10,256 nucleotides of DNA, from NCBI GenBank assembly GCA_946803715.1, contig CAMPET010000065.1, positions 145,369 through 155,624 of the forward strand, in the 5' to 3' direction. The notes beneath the pieces were generated by a model. It saw nothing but the letters and a program-made list of their open reading frames with translations, did no database searches and had not been told where the DNA came from. Made by a program: the position numbers and the translations under genes. Shown here piece after piece: positions 1-8,274 of the stretch. Numbering within the stretch: position 1 is the stretch's first letter; each line of letters starts with the position of its first letter. The stretch is from Beroe ovata (lineage: Eukaryota; Ctenophora; Nuda; Beroida; Beroidae).

Positions 1-30
<30 letters not shown>
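1..30. repeat. (CA)15 microsatellite at an intron 3' end
   Basis: There are fifteen perfect CA units, directly followed by the pyrimidine tract and AG (44-45) of the splice acceptor of the first visible actin-related exon. The repeat runs off the left edge, so its full length is unknown. Length variation here could affect acceptor use, but that is inference. Confidence 0.97.
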
Positions 31-32
<2 letters not shown>

Positions 33-45
33 CTCCCTCCCACAG

Positions 46-238
46 TTGCTGGACGTGGTGTGGAGCAAGTTGAAGGTCGATCCAGCTGAAGAGGAAGTAA
101 TTATCGTTGAGCATCTCGAGTCACGAAATGAGCAAATCTCACGACTGGAGGCAGTCATGTTTGAGAAATACAAAGTGAAGTTTCTCACCATCTTCTATTC
201 GTCTATTTGCGGGTGTAAGGCGGCCGGTGTGAATACGG
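46..238 (+). CDS. Actin-related protein, internal exon (about actin residues 88-150)
   Basis: This internal exon encodes 64 codons plus the first base of a Gly codon. A pyrimidine-rich acceptor ending in AG at 44-45 precedes it and the donor GTGAGT starts at 239. The protein follows actin subdomains 1 and 3 colinearly. VVWSKLKVDPAEE matches the actin stretch around His88 (W..TFYNELRV.PEE). VIIVEHLESRNEQ matches the LLTEAPLNPK region. EAVMFEKYKVKFLTI matches the QIMFETFNTPAMYVAI region. AAGVNTG matches ASGRTTG, leading into the second phosphate loop in the next exon. At the position of actin's catalytic Gln137 the residue appears to be Phe (alignment by eye). The N-terminal third of the protein lies off the left edge. 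There is no visible start codon, as expected for an internal exon. Confidence 0.85.
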
Positions 239-415
239 GTGAGTAACATGTACAGGAGTTTCTAATCACACTCCTTTTGACTCTGATCATGGTCAGTGAA
301 ACCTTATTTTGCGTTGAAGCGATCTTAGAACCTTTGTTTCGGCTGCATTTCTAAGCTTTTCACTATTTCGATGCAAGTCAGCCAATATATCGCAGTGACT
401 CATATCATCGCGCAG
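239..415 (+). other. Intron of the actin-related gene (177 bp, phase 1)
   Basis: The donor is G|GTGAGT and the acceptor is CGCAG|G. Splicing joins G238 to GT at 416-417 to make Gly and keeps the frame through NTG|LIVDVGHG, which matches actin TTGIVMDSGDG. All three forward frames carry stops inside it. Confidence 0.85.
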
Positions 416-1071
416 GTTTGATTGTGGATGTTGGTCATGGTGTAACGCGAGTGTCGGCAGTTATTGACAGTCACGCGATGAAGGAGTTGACACTCCAAGT
501 GGGCGGGCAGGACTCCTCACATACACTGCTCACCGCACTCCAGTGGCAGTACCCTCAGCTCAAAGACCAGATGTCAGTAAACGTTGTCAGAGAGATCAAG
601 GAACGACATTCCTTCGTGTCCCTCAACCCATCCAAAGAGACTGTCGCCGGCAATTCCACATCAATGTTAAAGAGATCGAGCGAGCTGCCAAACAAATCAC
701 AAGTCACGATTGCACATGAACGTGCACTGTGCATGGAACCCATATTCAGACCTCTGGAGAGATCTAAATCCGTGACTCTCGCACAATGTATCAAACAGTT
801 GATCGACTATTTCCCGGACTACACAGACGAGCTCGCAGCTAATATCATACTGAGTGGCGGGCCCACAGAATCCCGGAATTTCAACCACAGACTGCTGTCC
901 GAGCTGTATAGCTGCAAAGCTGCGCAGGTAGTCAGAGTGCGGTGTTTGCCAGATAGAGCATATCTGGGGTGGATCGGAGCATCATCCATGTACTTTGACG
1001 ATGAATACGTTGACGCTGGTATGTCACTTCAGCAGTACGAGAGACCGAGAAACAGGAACAATGAACAGTAA
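416..1071 (+). CDS. Divergent actin-related protein (ARP), C-terminal exon
   Basis: This last coding exon encodes 217 codons and ends in TAA at 1069-1071. Actin landmarks appear in order: phosphate loop 2 (VDVGHGVTR against actin LDSGDGVTH), VREIKERHSFVSL (against VRDIKEKLCYVAL), ELPNKSQVTIAHERALCMEP (against ELPDGQVITIGNERFRCPE), NIILSGGPTESRNF (against NTVLSGGTTMYPGI), and YLGWIGASSMYFDD (against SVWIGGSILASL). The two exons together give about 282 residues, the length expected for actin from residue 88 to the end. Asp154, Arg210 and the Lys213/Glu214 pair are kept. Asp157 reads His, His161 reads Arg and Arg183 reads Gln, so ATP hydrolysis is probably weak or lost. The tail RPRNRNNEQ replaces actin's KCF end. 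The subfamily is unresolved. ARP10/ACTR10 (dynactin pointed end) is one candidate because of VIIVE and HRLLSEL, but a lineage-specific ARP is equally possible. Confidence 0.87.
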
Positions 1072-1779
1072 ATGATTTTGCCATGCTTATGACGAGTGAT
1101 GAGGTGGAATTATTACTCGTGATCGTTTAGACCCCAGCTTTTAAGTTTCGTTTTTGAGTGAAGTTTTTGGAACAGCTCACCAGCATATCCCACAGAACTA
1201 TATTTTGTGTTATATTTTGTTAAGAGTAGTGCAGTTTTTGTTTTGTAAAAGGATGAAACTACATGATCGCGAATTTATCAACCGGTGAACAATTTATGTT
1301 TAGTTAATAATTTAAAACCAAGTTTTTGGTATCGATCGAGATGTTGTTTTTAGTTATTTGTGCAATGTTCCATGGACATTTATTATCACGATTTAACAGA
1401 CATTGTATCGCTCGTATGCAAGAATTTGCCGACCCATCATGAATCATCAGCCGGGCGACGTTACGGTAGAAAGCCTAATCACAGCAAAAACCAGAATTTG
1501 CCAAAATGTGACATGAGCATAATCGTACGCGCGCACAATCATAACCACGCGGAAACGCGCGCTTAGCGCTGAAACGAGCTGGGCTCCTATCAATTTGTCG
1601 CCGCGCGTTCCTATTAGTTACGAGCGGGTAAACTTTTTGCATTTTACCGAGAAACGGAGAAGCTAGTGGTGAAAAGCAGACTTGTATTTTCCACCTGTAA
1701 TTGTATTCAAACTGGAGTTATTTCCCTAACATGGACAAGACCATTGGAATTAAGTTCACAGTCTCTCACTGAGTTTATA
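1072..1779. other. Non-coding, probable 3'UTR and intergenic DNA
   Basis: This AT-rich stretch follows the ARP stop codon. I see no protein with recognisable features. The open frame at 1360-1566 has low-complexity basic content and no splice or domain support. A patch of GCGCGC motifs lies at about 1528-1605. No AATAAA was noticed here. Confidence 0.6.
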
Positions 1780-1843
1780 TTAGTTCATCCTAGTCTTAGT
1801 TCATTCTAGTTTTAGTTCATTCTAGTTTTAGTTCATTCTATAG
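1780..1843. repeat. 16-bp tandem repeat, four copies
   Basis: The unit is TTAGTTCATTCTAGTT. Copies lie at 1780-1795 (two changes), 1796-1811 and 1812-1827 (both perfect), and 1828-1843 (diverged in the last three bases). It probably falls in the 3'UTR or just downstream of the ARP gene. Confidence 0.95.
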
Positions 1844-2120
1844 TTTTGGACATTGGTTCTATTGTAGTGTAGCACTATTATTATAGGGGTAGATGTGTTC
1901 GTTGTTTTGATGATACCAGTGCAGTCCAACACTGTGCACAATGATCTCTAGACAGTGGGATCTGGTCTGGAGCAGTCTGTGAAACGTACGCAGGGAAACG
2001 TTAATTGAATTGGCAAAAGACGCCTCTTACAGGAAAATCAACGTTTGTTACTTTTTTTCCCGTATAACTAATGCTCTGTTTGTTGTGAACTGCTTATATT
2101 GATAAAGTGTATGTGTATTT
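1844..2120. other. Non-coding, nothing recognisable
   Basis: I see no open frame, splice pair or RNA signature that I would defend between the 16-bp repeat and the first GT tract. Confidence 0.5.
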
Positions 2121-2136
2121 GTGTGTGTGTGTGTGT
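2121..2136. repeat. (GT)8 microsatellite
   Basis: Eight perfect GT units, with short GT-rich flanks on both sides. Confidence 0.95.
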
Positions 2137-2263
2137 TTGTTGATAATGAATTGTTTAAAGATAGCGCAGTGTAAATTTACAGATATTGTACTTGTATGAA
2201 ATTATACTGAAACTGTTAACAGGTAGCAATATAACAGTACACTGGCAGTCAATAATACTATAT

Positions 2264-2265
<2 letters not shown>

Positions 2266-2307
<42 letters not shown>

Positions 2308-2332
2308 TGTGTGTGTTTGTGTGTGTGTTTGT
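2266..2332. repeat. (TG)n microsatellite with TTTG interruptions
   Basis: A perfect TG run of about 40 bases is followed by three blocks separated by TTTG interruptions. The minus-strand frames crossing it encode Thr-His runs and are artefacts of the repeat. Confidence 0.96.
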
Positions 2333-2367
2333 GAACTGTCTTTGATAATGAGAAAGCCCGTTTGAAT

Positions 2368-2373
2368 AATAAA
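2368..2373 (+). terminator. Candidate polyadenylation signal AATAAA
   Basis: A canonical AATAAA lies about 1.3 kb after the ARP stop. It is the first one I noticed downstream on the + strand. In AT-rich DNA this hexamer is frequent by chance, so its link to the ARP transcript is tentative. Confidence 0.25.
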
Positions 2374-3556
2374 ACAGCAAGGACATGGACGTTTGTATTT
2401 TAGACAGACAGAACGAAGCATAATGATATGACGTAGGAACTAGGATTCTATATTCATCCAGTTCATTATACGGATAGACGCTAATCAGTCGCATACCAGA
2501 ATATGCAAATTCACGTTAAAATTCGGATATAGATTATAACACCGCATTCAAAATGAGTTTAATGCTAAAATAACCATGAATTGATTCATTGTCTATGCTG
2601 GCGTTGGGCGTACACACATAATCTGGTCAATAACTGTCACAATATGACAGGCACGTGACTCCATAATCACCGTTTATATCATAACTCTTGGTGAATCAAC
2701 TAAGAAATGCTTGATCACTGACATCTCAACTCCTGCACCAACTTCACTCATGCTATGAGTGTGAAAAGTGGGTATGAAACATGGCAAATTTGATAATGGA
2801 GCACTTATTGTGGGTGTAATACTACAATCGCTAGATCGCTGGTACTCTCACACCCATAATTCCATGGCGGCAATAACCGAAATTGTCGCCAATCTTTCCT
2901 ATGCTAGTGGGTACATGATAATAATTGCCCTGTCAGATGTTTCGTATGTATTAAATTGGCATGTTCTGAGCAGCAATGAACGATCATCCCAAAGTATTTC
3001 TGCGAGCTGACGATTTTCAGTCGATTCTCCCTCACTCGCTACAAATCTGTTAACACCAAAACTCCACATTCCGCAATGACCAATGACGAGCAGTCAGATG
3101 GTGGACAAGATGAAGTCGCTGCTGCAGATGCACTTTACACTGCAAGCTTTTCTTTCCATGATTGAAAGTTGGCTCTCAAACAAAGCAGCTAGAGCATGAC
3201 GAGATGCATAATAATCTCATAAACACAATAACGTGTGTGTATAAGAAGGAAAAGACAGACAGACGGGCGACAAGAAAAATATTATATTTCTCCCACTATA
3301 TAGCAAATATATTACTTTTATTCAGCATAATTAATCCTGTGAAACTTATCATGATGGAAGACATGTCGAATACACAAGTGCAGAACACTCGTCGGCATAA
3401 TATAAGCGATTTCTTACTCGGTGTTTTATAATTCGTAATCAGGCGAATCAAAGGGCTCGCACTCATTGTTTTGTATTATCCCACTCACGATCAATTTATG
3501 CTGCTCCGCGCGTAATGCATCACAGGCGCTCCTCTCTTTCTCTCATTCAACATAAC
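2374..3556. other. Intergenic DNA without a supportable gene
   Basis: Short open frames at 2768-3010 and 3162-3431 (+) and 2904-3093 (-) have no domain, no convincing signal peptide and no matching splice sites. I regard them as chance. The AT content is high throughout. Confidence 0.5.
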
Positions 3557-3573
3557 AGAGAGAGAGAGAGAGA
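3557..3573. repeat. (AG)n microsatellite
   Basis: About eight AG units lie in a purine-rich stretch that continues to about 3590, preceded by a CT-rich stretch at about 3528-3545. The open frame reading Arg-Glu through it is a product of the repeat. Confidence 0.93.
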
Positions 3574-3719
3574 AAGAAGAGGAGGGATTTTTAACAAAGT
3601 GAGACTGATGATTGAGCTTTTGAGACAGACGGACGACAGAATTGCAATTCTAGCGGACTTTACGTCTCGCATTCGTGTAATAACAGTGTTTCGTGTATCT
3701 GCTTGCGAGTACAGCGAAT

Positions 3720-3747
<28 letters not shown>
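3720..3747. repeat. (AC)n microsatellite
   Basis: About fourteen perfect AC units. Confidence 0.96.
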
Positions 3748-3751
<4 letters not shown>

Positions 3752-4574
3752 ACACTATTAAAACTAAAACCTAGCAGCTTTCGAGTTTTTTAGGAAAGTA
3801 GGAATAACGAATTATGTCAGGGCCGAGGACTATGATGAGAATGAAAATTCATTGGTGCTCATATTCTGAACTCAGAACTGCTTCTCTTTGTCTTATTGGA
3901 GCAGATGCCGCGCGCTGCGATAGGAAGATGATAAATCCATTAATCACCTTACCGCGTGCTGGAACATTAATTAATTTCAATGCGCGCGCTGCAAGATCAA
4001 AGAGAAAAAGTTATATGCACTTGTATGGACATTTGTGTGGGACATATATATAGTCTTAAATTTGTTAAATATATAATTGAAGTAAAAATATTCGAGTTTA
4101 ACATAAATTCAATCGATTATTTCGCTTACAAGTCAATCAAAGCCCGCGGTTAAATTCGAATCATTCAGGCAACACATCATTTTACTCAGTTTATTTCTGT
4201 AAATAGGTAAGAGAGTTGAAATATGAAAGAGGTGCCATAAACACACAAAATATCGACCCGAATCTTTGGTTTGTACTTAATAAATTAGGTTTATCTTAAC
4301 TAAACAGAAAAATTACGCCGAAAGGATTCAGAACACTGAACCTCAAAACTGTTGTATGGTAAATTCACACAATATCAACTCAATGAAAACTGAACATTAG
4401 GGGCAGTATTCCGTTGATTACACTCGGAAAGATTATTATAAACGAGGTAGTGCTAATTTTCACGGATTTGAGAAACTGATAGCACCTCACGTACGATGGT
4501 TTTGGTCATGTATGATGAGTACAAACCCAGGTACCTGACTACATGGTAGTCACATATTATAATAGCAGTATCGT
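3748..4574. other. Intergenic DNA without a supportable gene
   Basis: No gene is recognised. A 10-bp direct repeat CGCGCGCTGC (3909-3918 and 3983-3992) stands out in otherwise AT-rich DNA. The open frame 3814-4053 spans it but has no domain or splice support. Confidence 0.5.
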
Positions 4575-4627
4575 TCACACACACAATCACACAATCACAC
4601 ACTCACACACTCACCCAATCACACACT
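4575..4627. repeat. Degenerate CA-rich repeat (CACACAATCA / CACACACTCA)
   Basis: Imperfect units of CACA broken by AATC and CTCA, apparently a decayed (CA)n tract with a roughly 8-bp secondary period. Confidence 0.85.
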
Positions 4628-5122
4628 CCAATATCAGGCATATCTCAATCACGCTTCCCATGGTGCATGTGACGGGCACATTGTGTCCATTACACATCCA
4701 CAAGATCTGACTGTGTCCACACATGCCATAATCTGCTCAATGAATATGTGGACAGATCGACAAAACGAACTGTTCAGGAAATAAAAAGAATCGTTATTAA
4801 AATAATCGGATACCTAGGTACCTATGGAAGCTTTGGAAAGAGTGTCGTTTCTGATAAGTGAAACATGAAGCTGCCAAAACAGGCATGAAGTAGGTATGGA
4901 CACAGATTAAAACACACGTGTGACCCATTATGGCCACTGACACAGTCTGGAACATGTTCCATGGGACGTCTCACCCTCATAGCTGTGTGAATTAGGCACC
5001 GACCAGCGTGCTGATCAATATATGCTTTCTCCTTTCTTCTGATTCAATTAACCGGCCAGCTCAACCATACATTCTGCTCAAATCACACGTGCAAACTGTG
5101 ACGCGCGCGCACGTGCACTCTG
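4628..5122. other. Non-coding, downstream of the minus-strand membrane ORF
   Basis: No supportable gene. It contains the perfect palindrome GGAACATGTTCC at 4949-4960 and a GCGCGCGC patch at about 5102-5109. Confidence 0.5.
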
Positions 5123-5464
5123 TCAACACTTGACAGAACCGTTGTGGTCGCCATGATGGTTGTCATGACCACTGTGGTCGTGTCCGTTGGACAACCCATC
5201 GGAAATGAGATTGTTCGTTTCGGGGGCAGAGGAAATGAGAGTGGCTTGGAGTAGACTGACTTGTCGCTTGTGCCAAACCAAGATGATAAACGCTGAAAAT
5301 AGGACTGTGATTAGCTCGGTTATTAACAGCCCCTCCCATTTATTCCCGACACTCTGAACAGTGCTTAGTGTGGAATAGCTGTTGTATCCGTTACATCCCA
5401 TACAAACATAATATACAAATACTTTCGATGAAATTACTGGAATAATTTGTGTTAACCTGGGCAT
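5123..5464 (-). CDS. Possible terminal exon: one membrane segment and a His-rich tail
   Basis: I do not recognise this protein. The frame is open for 113 codons and ends in TGA (minus strand, 5125-5123). From the first Met, residues 45-64 (LLITELITVLFSAFIILVW) form one clear membrane helix, followed by HKR, which suggests a cytoplasmic C-terminus. A polar tail follows, and its last 20 residues (94-113) contain six His, mostly as HD, HDH and HH, and end in Cys. Before the helix lies a short Cys/Tyr/Ser region (CMGCNGYNSYS). An in-frame stop lies three codons upstream of the first ATG, which has a poor start context. A terminal exon is therefore likelier than a whole gene. AG acceptors are available at the Met-Pro-Arg region (CCCAG|G) and at codons 9-10 (TTCCAG|T). 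The His-rich tail could bind metal, but that is inference. It could also be a chance frame. Confidence 0.4.
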   Translation of the reverse strand: MPRLTQIIPVISSKVFVYYVCMGCNGYNSYSTLSTVQSVGNKWEGLLITELITVLFSAFIILVWHKRQVSLLQATLISSAPETNNLISDGLSNGHDHSGHDNHHGDHNGSVKC

Positions 5465-6255
5465 TGGCGTTTACAGCACTTGACATATATCATACCTACT
5501 ATTCGTTTAACAGAAATACACATTCCACGTTCCTATTATACTATCAGGTCTAGAGAAAAACTTAGCATCAGCAGGCAACATGATGATCATTATGACGCGT
5601 GATTTGGGTATGAAAATCTAAAACTGAATCTGGATCACAGACCCGCACTGGCCATATTCCTTTTTTTGCCTCAAGACTACCTTAGCCAGCTTTTCAAATA
5701 AGTAATACTCCGCGAGTTATGTATCCAGTCATTTTTACAGTCGAATGGTGAATGAATATTGAATATCTATGGATTAGGTAACATTTCGTACTAATATTTT
5801 GATTAGTTTAACGGGTTAATTTTTATTTGAATTCTGGAACGATTCTGCTTCATCATAGTGTTTTGCTATATCATCACATAAGTCCGGTTGCCACTATGGC
5901 CAGGCGCCAGTACTCCATGAACAACACTAGTGTCTCATGATATAGCCCCGTATAATTTATACAAGCATTATGGAAGAATGTAGCAAGTTTTCAAGTTTAT
6001 TACTGAAACACGCGGGTAAGCTGTAACAGAATGGACGTGTGTCAATGTTGGCGACGTGTGAATCACACATCTATCTGATATTGGTATTGACATCCAGGAA
6101 TTTGGATGTCAGCGCGCTTTTCACTGCTCATATCCCAATCATGCTATCGGTATTCCTGTCGGTGACTATAGAGTGATGTCCACATTGTAATTTCAATGAG
6201 AGTCTGCGTGAGTTTCACCAAAACAGTGATGATATAACACCTATGTTGTTGAGTC
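5465..6255. other. Non-coding, nothing firm
   Basis: No gene is supported. One weak item is a short + strand frame from ATG at 5970 to a GTAAGC donor at 6016. It could be a small first exon, but nothing downstream was found to join it. Confidence 0.45.
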
Positions 6256-6282
6256 CAATGCGCCTAGCAAACAATGCGCCTA
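6256..6282. repeat. 11-bp direct repeat flanking the minisatellite
   Basis: CAATGCGCCTA occurs at 6256-6266 and 6272-6282, a 16-bp period, immediately left of the minisatellite. Confidence 0.9.
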
Positions 6283-6601
6283 CTGTACAGCGTACAGTGT
6301 ACACTGTGTACAGTGTACAGCGTACAGTGTACAGCGTACAGTGTACAGTACAGTGACACAGGCACAGTACAGTGACACAGTATACACGTACAGTGACACA
6401 GTATACACGTACAGTGACACATTATACACGTACAGTGACACAGTGTGCATGTACAGTGACACAGGCACAGTACAGTGACACAGGCACAGTACAGTGACAC
6501 AGTATACACATACAGTGACACAGTGAACACGTACAGTGACACATTGTACAAGTACAGTGACACAGTGTGCATGTACAGTGACTCAGTGTACACTGTACGC
6601 T
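6283..6601. repeat. Minisatellite with 19/21-bp units, higher-order blocks and inverted ends
   Basis: The left part (6283-6349) is built from GTACAGTGTACAGC-like short units. Twelve units beginning ACAGTGAC follow, at 6350, 6369, 6390, 6411, 6432, 6453, 6472, 6491, 6512, 6533, 6554 and 6575. The spacing is 19 or 21 bp. Unit types order as A B B C D at 6350-6452 and again at 6472-6574, with one extra A between, so there is a 122-bp higher-order period. The array ends carry a perfect 18-bp inverted repeat (6289-6306 and 6584-6601, AGCGTACAGTGTACACTG). Several frames are open across the array on both strands, including a 129-codon minus frame with a TVSLYVY heptad. These reflect repeat composition, and I do not call a gene. 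Confidence 0.95.
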
Positions 6602-6712
6602 CAAGCGGCGTACCTGGTCGAAAAGAAAGTAATCCGTTATCGATGGTAATCAATATCCGGACCCTAGGTGCTAATCCTAGTGTCCAGCTGTAGACATAAC
6701 CAATTCATATGT

Positions 6713-6713
6713 C

Positions 6714-6747
<34 letters not shown>

Positions 6748-6771
6748 CTGTGTGTGTGTGTGTGTGTTTGT
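6713..6771. repeat. (GT)n microsatellite, interrupted
   Basis: A GT run with TATGTGTC and TTTG interruptions. Confidence 0.96.
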
Positions 6772-7118
6772 ATGGAGATAGAAGGGTCCGAGTCTAGCCT
6801 AATTACACTGAAATTCTCTGATTACTCGTTCGCACGAATAAATAGAATGCTCTTAAACAGAAATATATGAATCATATTTTAATTACTCACATAGGTATAC
6901 AACCACACGTATAACCTTTTCATAAGGGCCATGGCTGATTATTATGAACTTCTAGATCGCCGAAATAGGCCGAATTTTCAATAAGGCAGGGTTGGGCCGA
7001 ATTTCCGAAAAGGGGGTGGATCATTATCATTGTATTCATGATTATAATACAACTGCTGGTATCATACTCCATAATATATCTTAAGTTTTGCTGACTATCG
7101 TTAAGACAAGAAGGTAAA
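6772..7118. other. Non-coding with a short direct repeat
   Basis: No gene is recognised. GGCCGAATTT occurs twice in the same orientation, at 6968-6977 and 6995-7004, with similar flanks. The minus frame 6920-7225 has its start in the CA tract and shows no domain or suitable acceptor phase. Confidence 0.5.
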
Positions 7119-7157
7119 AAACACACACACAAACACACAAACACACAAACACACACA

Positions 7158-7200
<43 letters not shown>

Positions 7201-7228
7201 AGAGACACACAGACATCACACACACCCT
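7119..7228. repeat. (AC)n microsatellite with AAAC interruptions
   Basis: A long AC tract. The first third is broken by AAAC steps, the middle is perfect, and the right end degrades through CCCAGAGACACACAG. Confidence 0.96.
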
Positions 7229-7248
7229 CGCAGAATGGAAACGTCAAN

Positions 7249-7257
7249 CCACACACT

Positions 7258-7303
<46 letters not shown>
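7249..7303. repeat. (CA)n microsatellite beside an N
   Basis: A second CA tract follows the first after about 20 bases of unique sequence. A single ambiguous base lies at 7248 on its left edge. Confidence 0.95.
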
Positions 7304-7305
<2 letters not shown>

Positions 7306-7321
7306 CGAGACGAGGCATCCC

Positions 7322-7374
7322 CTACTGCAGCTCGGTGGGGTGTCTGGCCATTGCTAGGTGTGAATGTAGGGCGT
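7322..7374 (-). CDS. Proposed last exon: short cytoplasmic tail of the PSI membrane protein
   Basis: On the minus strand the acceptor CTGACTTTCCAG ends at 7375. The first two exon bases (AC) complete the Gly/Asp codon started by the last base of exon 7989-8272 (phase 1 to phase 1). The frame then reads ALHSHLAMARHPTELQ and stops at TAG (7324-7322). This would give the receptor a tail of about 17 residues. Support is the acceptor quality and phase agreement only. Nothing in the tail is recognisable, and another exon further downstream could be the true partner. Confidence 0.3.
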
Positions 7375-7988
7375 CTGGAAAGTCAGGTGACTGCCACTTT
7401 GGTCACGTGACATGACGTGCAGATGTTATAACATGGAAATATACCATAATCCCATAACCAGACTGCATAGACTGAATCAGGGAGTGCTAAAGTTAATGAT
7501 AAATTGATAATCATGTAATAGATTCATACTTGTTTCACCTTTGCGTACTATCGCTTGAAAATCTTCTTTAGTTCAGTTTTCTGCATTTAACGAAGGTATA
7601 ATCTACTCATGATGAAAGAACCTATATCCATAATAATATTATTCGTAGTTTAACATAATTTGACGATCTGAAGATTTGTGTGCCTGTGTGTTTGTAAGTC
7701 TTAAGCGTGTTGAAATGATGGTCTTACAGTATGTAATCCCTGCTAAGCTGATCGACGCGTACCAGAAAGTGGCAAATATAATGAAAATTGAAATATTGTG
7801 ACATTCCATAGTCCATACTACAAACAGTTACCAACACGCAGTCTTTAACTAACCCGACCCCTAGACCCGATGATCTATTGAAACATCATGCTCATCATGA
7901 CACCCCCAGTTCCCACCTAATGTATTGATAAACAAATATTGACACCACAATATATCGAATCCCCTACTGGCACTTATCCTTGACTCAC
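7375..7988 (-). other. Proposed intron of the PSI gene (donor firm, acceptor tentative)
   Basis: The donor GTGAGT at 7988-7983 is strong. The interval contains AT-rich DNA with no other item of note. Its left border depends on the proposed tail exon. Confidence 0.4.
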
Positions 7989-8272
7989 CTGCCACGACAA
8001 AGCAGAAGGACAGTGATGACGCCACAATCAGGATGACATATATGACAGGTAGACTGATGGGGGACTTCCCCCGCGGGGGCTGGGTGGGGCGTGTCTCGGT
8101 GGGGGAGGTGTGGGGTGGTGTGGGCCCCGGGGTGGGCCGGATCTTGTCTGTAGGGGGAGTGGTGGACATGGGGTAGGTGGCAGATGTGTTGTAGGTGGGC
8201 GGCACTGTGGTTGGAGTACACAGACGTGTGGAGGAGGAGTAACACGAGTTCTGCTGCCACTTGCTCTTCAAT
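7989..8272 (-). CDS. PSI-domain membrane protein: end of PSI, Thr/Pro stalk, transmembrane helix
   Basis: This exon has a strong acceptor (CTCTCTTCCCCACCCCAG, ending at 8273) and a strong donor (GGCAG|GTGAGT, GT at 7988-7987). It encodes 94 codons between split codons. Residues 1-18 (LKSKWQQNSCYSSSTRLC) supply the conserved Trp and the last two Cys of the PSI domain begun in exon 9524-9611. Residues 19-72 are a Thr/Pro/Ser-rich stalk with an NTS N-glycosylation site and probable O-glycosylation. Residues 74-94 are a clean membrane helix (VIYVILIVASSLSFCFVV). The order predicts a type I surface protein with its PSI domain held away from the membrane. Two other frames stay open for a while (minus 7985-8260 and several plus frames) because the DNA is GC-rich and repetitive, but only this frame gives a membrane helix and matching phases. 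Confidence 0.8.
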
Positions 8273-8274
8273 CT

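Noticed and set aside
555-888. Two minus-strand frames
   Set aside because: They are antisense shadows of the actin-related exon.
2155-2494. Minus frames with Thr-His runs
   Set aside because: They are translations of the GT microsatellite.
2768-3010. 80-codon + strand frame with a hydrophobic patch
   Set aside because: No signal peptide pattern, no domain and no splice partners.
2904-3093. Minus frame starting LLVIGHCGMW, briefly suggestive of a beta-carbonic anhydrase motif
   Set aside because: The rest of the frame shows none of the family's other zinc ligands or spacing, and a stop lies just upstream. Likely chance.
3162-4053. Three + strand frames of 79-92 codons
   Set aside because: One crosses the AG and AC microsatellites. 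The others have no domain or splice support.
4150-4160. TTCGAATC, similar to a tRNA B box
   Set aside because: The flanking GG and CC are missing, and no A box or cloverleaf could be drawn.
4825-4880. Minus-strand acceptor and donor pair around a 49-bp segment
   Set aside because: The splice signals look fair, but the encoded peptide is unrecognisable and no neighbouring exon fits.
6264-6693. Heptad-repeat proteins in several frames (TVSLYVY, SDTVYTY)
   Set aside because: The 21-bp unit is open in several frames on both strands, and the 19-bp units shift the frame. No splice or start signal supports any one of them.
7985-8260. Minus frame rich in His and Pro, out of frame with the stalk exon
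   Set aside because: It overlaps the stalk exon in another frame, lacks a membrane helix and does not fit the phase of the PSI exon.
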